The position numbers and the translations under genes are program-made. A DNA stretch of 7,315 nt from Pseudomonadota bacterium (GTDB taxonomy: Bacteria; Pseudomonadota; Alphaproteobacteria; Rhizobiales; Hyphomicrobiaceae): positions 1 to 7,315 of the forward strand of contig JAEWIJ010000254.1 of NCBI GenBank assembly GCA_023387235.1, given 5' to 3'. Below, one piece after another: positions 1 through 6,400 of the stretch (the stretch's first letter is position 1; every line of letters starts with the position of its first letter). The notes beneath the pieces were generated by a model, which saw nothing but the letters and a program-made list of their open reading frames with translations, was not told the origin of the DNA and did not search any database.

Positions 1-627
1 CGGCGGAGACGCCGCCTTTTCGGGCGCGACCGGAGCCGAGCCGGTCGCCGCGCGTGGTGCCGGTGCGGCAGGCGCCGTCGGCGCGGCCGCCATTTCCGCC
101 TGCGGCGGTGCGGCGGCAGCTGCCCCCTCCCCGACGAACTCTCTCAGCATCGGCGCGAGTGCGGTCAGGCGCTGGCGCTCGCGCACGAGGCGGGCAAAAC
201 TGCGCTCGAGCACGAACATCGCCACATCATCGGAAAGATTTTGCGCTTCGAGCGCGCCGTCCGCACGTGCCTTGAGGAAGAGATCGACGGCAATGCGCCG
301 CCCGCGGTCACCACCCGCCGAAGCCGACAGCGCGCCGTCGAGACACTCCTGGCCTACCTCGTGGAGCGCGATGATCCCCGCGAGCGCGGCGAAGTGGCGC
401 TCGAGCGCTTCCTGCGGCAGGCTGCGCGTCTCGGCACCGACCCAGATTTCACGTGTCAGCTCGCCGACATAGCCGTCGACGAGATCGCCGGCGCCCCGCG
501 CACGGAGTGCCGCCACGAGATCGACGCCGCGACCTCGATGTTGCGCGGCCACGGGGACCCCCGCCGCTGGCGCGAGTGCGAGCAATGCCGCACCCGCCAG
601 GCGCTCCATGGCCTCGAAGATGGACAT
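1..627 (-). CDS. Hypothetical, probably exported protein (partial, C-terminus beyond the left edge)
   Basis: The frame is open from an ATG at 627 to the window edge: 209 codons and no stop, so the C-terminus is missing. A GGAGG ribosome binding site (636-640) lies 8 bases before the ATG, which decides this start; an in-frame ATG at 609 has no comparable site. The N-terminus (MSIFEAMERLAGAALLALAP...) has a short hydrophobic stretch at about residues 10-28 ending in VPVAA before Gln29. It looks like a Sec signal peptide, though the n-region is weakly charged. Residues 35-165 look mostly helical and rich in Leu, Ala, Arg and Glu (for example DDVAMFVLERSFARLVRER, about 133-151). From about 168 it becomes an Ala/Pro-rich low-complexity segment, probably a disordered linker leading to something beyond the edge. 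I do not recognise the family and assign no function. It lies 151 bases downstream of anmK on the same strand. Confidence 0.72.
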   Translation of the reverse strand, partial: MSIFEAMERLAGAALLALAPAAGVPVAAQHRGRGVDLVAALRARGAGDLVDGYVGELTREIWVGAETRSLPQEALERHFAALAGIIALHEVGQECLDGALSASAGGDRGRRIAVDLFLKARADGALEAQNLSDDVAMFVLERSFARLVRERQRLTALAPMLREFVGEGAAAAAPPQAEMAAAPTAPAAPAPRAATGSAPVAPEKAASPP

Positions 628-635
628 TCGACCCG

Positions 636-640
636 CCTCC
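636..640 (-). promoter_or_regulatory. Ribosome binding site of the partial gene
   Basis: GGAGG on the minus strand, 8 bases before the ATG at 627. It supports that start over the in-frame ATG at 609 and over an upstream in-frame GTG at 741, which has no purine-rich site before it. Confidence 0.6.
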
Positions 641-733
641 ACAGATTCCCAACCCCCGGCAGTTGCAGCGAAAACAGTTCGATTCGCAACGCCCAGGCGA
701 TCGAAATCCGTGGAGCAATCGGGATCGGCCGCG

Positions 734-755
734 GCCGTCACATAATAGCCGTCAC
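734..755 (-). repeat. Tandem 8-bp direct repeat around a TATTAT hexamer, possible promoter/operator
   Basis: On the minus strand the sequence reads GTGACGGC, TATTAT, GTGACGGC: two identical 8-bp copies (748-755 and 734-741) with a 14-bp period, enclosing an AT-only hexamer that matches five of six bases of a sigma-70 -10 box. It sits in the 151-bp gap between anmK and the partial gene, about 107 bases before that gene's ATG. No convincing -35 box is found 16-18 bases upstream. It could be a promoter with a tandem operator, or chance in GC-rich DNA. A 12-bp perfect palindrome CGGCCGCGGCCG (726-737) overlaps the downstream copy. The rest of the gap shows nothing else I can support. Confidence 0.25.
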
Positions 756-778
756 GCAGACGCGTGCATGAGCGGCGG

Positions 779-1882
779 TCACGCGCGGCTCAGCACGCCG
801 CCGGTCATGGGCACGCGCACGCCCGTCGTGCCGGGAAAGGTGATCGGCCGCTTGTCGAGCGAGCGCACGGCAAGATAGGCCCAGGCCTCGGCCTCGATCG
901 CATCACCGTCGAACCCCAGCGCCTCGGCCGGCACTACGGCCGTGTGCACGTATCCGGCGAGCATCGTCATGAGCGTGCGGTTGCGTCGCCCGCCACCCGA
1001 GACGATCCACATGCGCGGCTCCTCCGGCACGTGCTCGCGCGCCCGCGCGATAGACGCTGCCGTGAATGCGGTCAGCGTCGCCGCGCCGTCCTCCGTCGAG
1101 AGCTGATCGACGAGCTTGACGTCGAAGGCATTGCGGTCGAGCGACTTCGGTGCCGGCGCCGAGAAATGGTTGTGGCGGAAATAGGCGGACACGTAGTCCT
1201 CATGGACCTTGCCCTTGGCCGCGAAGAGGCCGTCCTCGTCACGCGGAAAGCCTGTCCGCCATCGCATCCAGTCGTCGATCAGCGCATTGCCGGGACCGGA
1301 ATCGAACGCGACGAGCGCGCCGTCGGCGCCAATCCAGGTGATGTTCGCGACACCGCCGATATTGACGATCGCGACAGGACGCTCGGGCGCCTTGGTGGCC
1401 AGTGCTCGATGATACGCCGGCGCCAGCGGTGCGCCTTGTCCGCCGGCCGCGGAATCGGCCGCGCGCAGGTCGTGGACGACGTCGATACCGGTGGCGGCGG
1501 CGAGCGCCGCGCCGTCGCCGATCTGGACAGTCAGGCGGTCCTCTGGCCGGTGCAGCACAGTCTGCCCGTGAAAACCGATCACGTCGATCGCCGCGGGCTG
1601 GAGCATCCGGTCGCCGATGAAACGCATGATCGTATCGGCGTGGAGACGGGTCAGCTCGGCCTCGACGGCCGCGAGATCGCCCGGCCGCTCGGTGCGCTCC
1701 TTGATGGCGAGCGCATCGTCCAGCGCACCCCGCAACCGGTCCCGGAAGGCCGGCTCATAGGCCCAGCCCCCCGCCGCGAGGCGCCGGACATGGTTTTCCC
1801 CGTCCGTCTCGATGAGCGCGATGTCGATCCCGTCCATGGACGTGCCGCTCATCAGCCCCAGAGCGCGCCTGATCTTGCCCAT
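779..1882 (-). CDS. anmK: Anhydro-N-acetylmuramic acid kinase
   Basis: AnmK uses ATP and water to open and phosphorylate 1,6-anhydro-N-acetylmuramic acid, giving MurNAc-6-phosphate. This is a cytoplasmic step in recycling peptidoglycan fragments. The 367-residue product has the usual family length and motifs of the ASKHA sugar-kinase fold: LGLMSGTSMDGID (8-20), GFHGQTV (103-109), QIGDG (120-124), HDLRAADSAAGGQGAPLAP (137-155), NIGGVANIT (174-182), FDSGPGN (193-199, whose Asp194 corresponds to the proposed catalytic base), VSGGGRRN (294-301) and a terminal TGGVLS (360-365). The frame could start at an ATG at 1924, adding 14 residues (MGRQSGRKLHRKAA). I chose 1882 because AGGAAGG precedes it at good spacing and family members begin a few residues before the MSGTS motif. 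It is divergent from tyrS. The next enzyme, MurQ, is not in the window. Confidence 0.96.
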   Translation of the reverse strand: MGKIRRALGLMSGTSMDGIDIALIETDGENHVRRLAAGGWAYEPAFRDRLRGALDDALAIKERTERPGDLAAVEAELTRLHADTIMRFIGDRMLQPAAIDVIGFHGQTVLHRPEDRLTVQIGDGAALAAATGIDVVHDLRAADSAAGGQGAPLAPAYHRALATKAPERPVAIVNIGGVANITWIGADGALVAFDSGPGNALIDDWMRWRTGFPRDEDGLFAAKGKVHEDYVSAYFRHNHFSAPAPKSLDRNAFDVKLVDQLSTEDGAATLTAFTAASIARAREHVPEEPRMWIVSGGGRRNRTLMTMLAGYVHTAVVPAEALGFDGDAIEAEAWAYLAVRSLDKRPITFPGTTGVRVPMTGGVLSRA

Positions 1883-1956
1883 TGCGGCCTTCCTGTGCAA
1901 TTTGCGGCCACTCTGCCGCCCCATCGCGGCAGGCCTACGACCGAAAGCCTCATATC
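1883..1956. promoter_or_regulatory. Divergent intergenic region between anmK and tyrS
   Basis: These 74 bases separate the two start codons, so promoters for both genes must lie here or inside the opposite gene's 5' end. I find no convincing -35/-10 pair on either strand. The tyrS ribosome binding site is weak (GAAAG at 1943-1947, 9 bases before the ATG). No leader peptide, T-box or attenuator can be seen. Confidence 0.45.
1888..1894 (-). promoter_or_regulatory. Ribosome binding site deciding the anmK start
   Basis: AGGAAGG on the minus strand; its AGGA core ends 8 bases before the ATG at 1882. The alternative ATG at 1924 has no clear purine-rich site, so the shorter AnmK is preferred. Confidence 0.7.
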
Positions 1957-3213
1957 ATGACGACGCACAAGTCCGACTTCCTCAACATATTGGCTGAGCG
2001 TGGGTTCATCCACCAGTGCTCGGACTTCGAGGGGCTCGATGCCCTCGCCGCCAAGGGCGAGATCGTGTCGTACGTCGGCTATGACTGCACGGCACCCTCG
2101 CTGCACATCGGGCACCTGCTCTCCATCATGATGCTGCACTGGCTTCAGAAGAGCGGCGGAGGCAAGCCCATTACGCTCATGGGCGGCGGCACCACGCGCG
2201 TCGGCGACCCCTCCGGACGCGACGAAACGCGGCGCATCCTGCCAATCGAGCAGATCGAGGCGAACAAGGACAGCATCAAGCGCGTCTTCGCCAAGTTCCT
2301 GTCGTTCGGCGAAGCGCGCCACGACGCGGTGATGGCGGACAATGCCGAATGGCTCGCGCCGCTCAACTACATCGAATTCCTGCGCGACGTCGGCCGGCAT
2401 TTCTCGGTGAACCGGATGCTGTCGATGGATTCTGCGAAAATGCGTCTCGAGCGCGAGCAGGAGCTGTCCTTCATCGAGTTCAACTACATGCTGCTGCAGT
2501 CCTACGACTACGTGGAGCTGGCGCGGCGCTACAAATGCAACCTGCAGATGGGCGGCTCCGACCAGTGGGGCAATATCGTCTCGGGCATCGACCTCGGCCG
2601 GCGCATGGGGACGCATCAGTTGTACGCGCTCACCTGTCCGCTGCTGACGACGGCGTCGGGCGCCAAGATGGGCAAGACCGCCGCCGGCGCCGTCTGGCTC
2701 AACGAGGACCAGCTCCCCGTCTACGACTACTGGCAGATGTGGCGGAACACCGAGGACGCCGATGTCGCGCGCTTCCTGAAGCTCTTCACGCTGTTGCCCA
2801 TGAGCGAGATCGCGAAGCTCTCGGGACTCGGCGGTGCGGAGATCAACGAGGCGAAGAAAACGCTCGCGACGGAAGCAACCGCGCTCCTGCACGGGCGCGA
2901 GAAGGCCGAGGCCGCCGCCGAGACGGCGCGCCGCACGTTCGAGCAAGGTGAAAGCGCGGAAGGCCTGCCGACCATCGAGGTGCCGATTGCCGACATCGAG
3001 AACGAGCTCGGCATTCTCGCGGCGTTCGTCACGGCGGGGCTCGTCAAGTCGAACAGCGAGGCGCGCCGTCAGATCCAGGCCGGCGGTCTGCGCGTGAACG
3101 ACGTCGCGGTGAGCGACGAGAAGGCGAAGCTGCGGATGGGCGATGTCTCGGCCGACGGCATCATCAAACTGAGTCTCGGCCGCAAGAAGCACGTGCTGTT
3201 GCGGCCGGTGTGA
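1957..3213 (+). CDS. tyrS: Tyrosyl-tRNA synthetase (class I)
   Basis: TyrRS activates tyrosine with ATP and loads it onto tRNA-Tyr in the cytoplasm; it works as a homodimer and is normally essential. The 418-residue product has the length of the bacterial TyrS type. Visible features: the tyrosine/ATP pocket start YVGYDCTAPS (39-48), HIGH signature (50-53), GDPSGRDETR (83-92), the tyrosine-binding helix MLLQSYDYVEL (178-188) with QMGGSDQWGN (197-206), and the KMSKS-equivalent loop as KMGKT (237-241). A C-terminal S4 RNA-binding domain covers about 353-415 (GLVKSNSEARRQIQAGGLRVNDVAV). The frame is open back to an ATG at 1882, but the extra 25 residues do not resemble the family; MTTHKSDFLNILAERGFIHQ is a normal N-terminus, so 1957 is the start. 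All catalytic motifs are intact. It is divergent from anmK and convergent with the YhdP-like gene. Confidence 0.98.
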   Translation: MTTHKSDFLNILAERGFIHQCSDFEGLDALAAKGEIVSYVGYDCTAPSLHIGHLLSIMMLHWLQKSGGGKPITLMGGGTTRVGDPSGRDETRRILPIEQIEANKDSIKRVFAKFLSFGEARHDAVMADNAEWLAPLNYIEFLRDVGRHFSVNRMLSMDSAKMRLEREQELSFIEFNYMLLQSYDYVELARRYKCNLQMGGSDQWGNIVSGIDLGRRMGTHQLYALTCPLLTTASGAKMGKTAAGAVWLNEDQLPVYDYWQMWRNTEDADVARFLKLFTLLPMSEIAKLSGLGGAEINEAKKTLATEATALLHGREKAEAAAETARRTFEQGESAEGLPTIEVPIADIENELGILAAFVTAGLVKSNSEARRQIQAGGLRVNDVAVSDEKAKLRMGDVSADGIIKLSLGRKKHVLLRPV

Positions 3214-3233
3214 GCGAGCGCTTCCAACGAGCA

Positions 3234-3263
3234 CGTCTACAGCACGTTCATCTCAGGTAGACG
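3234..3263 (+). terminator. Weak hairpin downstream of tyrS
   Basis: CGTCTAC (3234-3240) and GTAGACG (3257-3263) form a perfect 7-bp stem with a 16-base loop, starting 20 bases after the tyrS stop. No T-run follows, so this is at best a weak terminator or a transcript-end stabilising structure. Confidence 0.25.
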
Positions 3264-3289
3264 CACCTCGCCCAACAAAAGCAAACGTG

Positions 3290-3390
3290 TCCCTCCCCCC
3301 TTGTGGGGGAGGTTAGGAGGGGGGGATTGCAGAACATCAGCGGTAGGGATTCCCCCCACCCCTAACCCCTCCCCACAAGGGGGAGGGGGA
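3290..3390. repeat. Nested GC-rich inverted repeat between convergent genes
   Basis: Two arms, 3290-3326 and 3351-3390, are near-complementary with a few single-base bulges, separated by a 24-base loop (3327-3350). Each arm also folds on itself: CCTCCCCC/GGGGGAGG around CTTGT (3292-3312), and CCCCTCCCC/GGGGAGGGG around ACAAG (3366-3388). The inner part of the arms pairs through GGTTAGG (3311-3317) and CCTAACC (3361-3367). The element can therefore form either one long hairpin or a pair of small ones. It sits between the convergent ends of tyrS and the YhdP-like gene, where it could stop or process transcripts from both sides, although no T-run follows on either strand. From memory, similar CCCTCCCC...ACAAGG...GGGGAGGG repeats are dispersed in several alphaproteobacterial genomes. 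No flanking target-site duplication is evident. Confidence 0.75.
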
Positions 3391-3393
3391 TTC

Positions 3394-3409
3394 TACTGTC
3401 AGCTAACAG
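3394..3409 (-). terminator. Small palindrome just after the YhdP-like gene stop
   Basis: ACTGTCAGCTAACAGT is a 16-base near-palindrome (ACTGT/ACAGT stem, one C-A mismatch, AG/CT core). It begins 3 bases after the TAG stop of the minus-strand gene. On the minus strand no T-run follows; the large inverted repeat comes next. It may help end that transcript. Confidence 0.25.
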
Positions 3410-3412
3410 TCT

Positions 3413-6400
3413 CTAATTCCGCGCCGGAGCGCCTGCGCGCGGATCGGTTGTCGCGGCCCAGCCGTCGGTCACCTCGGGCTTCGTCGCCTTGGGGCGCGCC
3501 CGCGCCTTCGGCTTTTCCTTGGTGTCCCGGCTCGTCGAAGCCTCTGACGGGCCGGTCGCCGGCGCGCTTTCGGTCGTCTGCGGCTGCGGCGCCCTGCGCG
3601 GCCGCGCGGAATGGCCGCCGGGCGAAACGGTCGGATTGTTCGGCGCCATCTGGAAGATCTCGCGGAAGATGCCCGGCGTCATCAGCGAGAGCGGGTTTGG
3701 AATGAACTGCGGCTTCGCCATCGGGCCCTGAATGGCGAACGTCATCGCCACGATCCCTTCGCGCCGCGGGCCGGTCAGCACCTCACCGAAAAGCGGCACG
3801 ACCGAAAGCGCGCGGTTGATCCCCGAAAGCGGCGTGTAGGTGCCGCCGAGGTGCACCTGCTCCGTGCGGTAGTCGAGCTTGCCGCGCAGCGTCGCGCCGA
3901 GGATCGGCCCGAGGACCTCCATGTCCTCGATCACGAGCTGGCCATTGCCGGTCGCGAACGACGCGCGCAGCCGGTCGAAGTCGATCTGCTCGCGAACGAC
4001 CTGCTGCCCGCGCGCACCCTGCTTGATGGCCGGCTGGCCGCCGTCGTTGTAGGCGGACGCCATGTCGCTCACGACCGGATCGCCCATGACGGCGAAGCGC
4101 CGGACGCGCAGCGTGCCGCGCCGCTCGGCCGCGCCGGGAGCATCGAGGTTGACCTCGAGCCGCCCCTCGCCGCCGCGCATGCTGCGGTAGATGCCGATGA
4201 GCTTCAGCGCCTCGCCCGTATCCTCGGCATCGACCGTGAAGACGCGCGACGCGCCGGCCTTCCCCTTCATGGAGGCGCGCAGCATCCGGTCGTTGTCATG
4301 GCGCCCGCTGAACTCGATCTCGTGCACCTGACTGTTGCGCGAGACGAGCCGCAGGTGGACGGCGCGCAGCCGCGGATCGGCATTCGTCGGCACATAGACG
4401 TCCGGCACGCCGGTCACCGTGTCGATCCGGGCATCGAGATCGATCCCGGCCGCTTGCTCGTGCTTTTCGCCGTCGTTGCGCGCGCCCGATCCCACGCTCA
4501 GAAAGCCGCTGAACACGCTGCGCGCATCGAAGCGCGCGCCGGTGGCCTTGACCTCCCACACGCGATCCGGCCTCAGCGTACCCTGGACCCTGAGACTGCT
4601 CACCGTGTTGAGCGAGAAGTCCGTGAAGAGGTACTCGACGGGCTTGTTGTCGGCGCCGAGCGCGACCCAGCCATTGACGCCGATCGTGTCGCCGTCGAGC
4701 CGGAAATTCTGCAATACGACATTGCCGTCGCGCCGCTTGCCGATATCGAACTTGAGCTCCGCGCGCTGGCCCGCGGGCTTCGACCAGGCGAGATCGCTGA
4801 GCTGGAGTTCGGCCGCCGTGAGATCGGCGGCAATGCGCACGACCTGGCCGTCGTCGTCGCCCGGACGCACGGTCAGATCGACGTCCACGTCGCCACTGAC
4901 CAGATCGCCGAGATGAATGCCGAGCTGCGCACGCTCGCTGTTCCCGAGCTTCGCCTGCAGGCGAAAGCCCTGCACATCGGCCGGCGCGCTTGGCAGCGCA
5001 CTGGGTGCCGCACTCGTCGGCGCATTGGCGAATGCATAGCGCCAGCCGAGCTTGGCAAGCACGCCGTCGAGGAGCGCCTCGCCAGTGACGTCGATGGTGT
5101 TGTCGCGGGCTTCCGCGCGGATCGAGGCGCCGGAAACGTTGTAGCGCCCGAGGACCTTCTGCGCGTGCCCCTCGACGATGCTCGCCTTGCCCTCGACGAT
5201 CTTCACATCCTTCGTCGACAGTCCCTCGTACAGCGGAAAGACGGCGCTGAAGCGCCCATCCAGCTTGCCTTCGAACTCCGTGCCATCGAGCACGGAACGC
5301 GGCATGAGCGCGAGTTGCGGCCGGGCGAGCAGATCCGCGACCGCACTTGCCGGCCCCGCGACGCGCACATCGAGGCGGGCCTGTGGCGCATCCAGATCGA
5401 CGCCGCCGACGATGAAACCGCTGTCCAGGATCTGGAGCTGCTGCGTGGGCGACATCCTGATGATGCCGGATGGAATCCTGAAGGTCGCGTTGCCGCCTTC
5501 GACCGTCAGCCGCGCCGTATGCGCTTCGAGCGGCGGCATGCCCTTCAGGTACTCGAGACCCAGCTGCTCGCCGTCGAGCGTTAGCGACAGCTCGCGCTCG
5601 CGGAAGGCTGCCGGATCGCGCGGATCGGTTCGATCGCGACGCTCGTTCGTCACGCTGAAGGCACCGCCGCCGAGGCGGCCCGTCACGACATGGTTCGCCA
5701 CCCACTTGCGCGTCTGCGGCGCCAGACCCTGCGGCCACATGACTTTGAGTGCGTCGAGCGACATCGGCCCGATACGGCCGTCGAGGCGCGCGATCCGCTC
5801 GCTGCCCGATGCCGCGACCGTGCCCATCATCGCGACCTTGGCCTCGCCCGCCGTCATCGCAAACTCGGAAACATCGACGTGGCCGCTCGCCGGGAACGCC
5901 GTGCCGCGCACGACCAGCGCGGTGAGCGGCAACGGCACAGCGCCGAGATCCTCGGCGGTGAGCGTTCCGTCGACACCGCGCACCTCGAATCGCCAGCCTG
6001 CGGTGGCGTCGGTGGTGGACGTCGGCGCGATCTCTCCGCTGACCGTCGCGTGGCTTCCGCGCCAGCGCAATGTCGAGGGCGCGATGGTGAGCCGGCGCTC
6101 GGCGCCCGCGAAGCTCGCCTTGACCTCGCCGCCCGCGAGATCGAGCGGCACCTTGCCGAGCCACGGCAGGTGAACGCGTCCGCTGCCGAGCGAAACGTCG
6201 AACGTCCCGCCGATCACGTCGCCCTGGCGCGAGAGCTCGATCGAACCGCGGCCGACCAGCGGCAGGTCGAGGCCCTCGATCAGCTCGAAGCCGGCATGCC
6301 CGAGCGCGACGCTGCGCGGCACCAGATCCTCGACCTCGGCGTTGAGCGTGAGGCGGTCGCGCTGCTCGGAGTCCTCCATGCGGAAGCTGTATTTGAATGG

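Noticed and set aside
726..737. 12-bp perfect palindrome CGGCCGCGGCCG
   Set aside because: Noted inside the repeat entry. Made only of G and C in a GC-rich genome, it is easily explained by chance, and nothing else marks it as a site.
241..878. Several 77-176-codon frames on both strands over the left region
   Set aside because: They overlap the better-supported minus-strand frame from 627 to the edge, which alone has a good ribosome binding site and balanced protein composition.
764..1960. 398-codon plus-strand open frame covering anmK
   Set aside because: Antisense shadow of anmK, whose motifs and start are all present on the minus strand.
2665..2679. TyrRS loop reads KMGKT instead of KMSKS
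   Set aside because: Bacterial TyrRS often varies here (E. coli has KFGKT), so this is not a defect or novelty.
1852..3234. 460-codon minus-strand open frame covering all of tyrS
   Set aside because: tyrS is unmistakable on the plus strand. The antisense frame mirrors its codons and shows only low-complexity Val/Leu/Arg-rich sequence.
3611..5584. 657-codon plus-strand open frame opposite the YhdP-like gene
   Set aside because: In GC-rich DNA, frames opposite real genes stay open by chance. The translation is Arg/Ala/His/Asp-rich with no domain, while the minus strand encodes a clear family with motifs over its whole length.
4296..6164. 622-codon minus-strand open frame within the YhdP-like gene
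   Set aside because: Same-strand out-of-frame shadow; almost entirely Arg, Ala, Gly and Gln, unlike a real protein.
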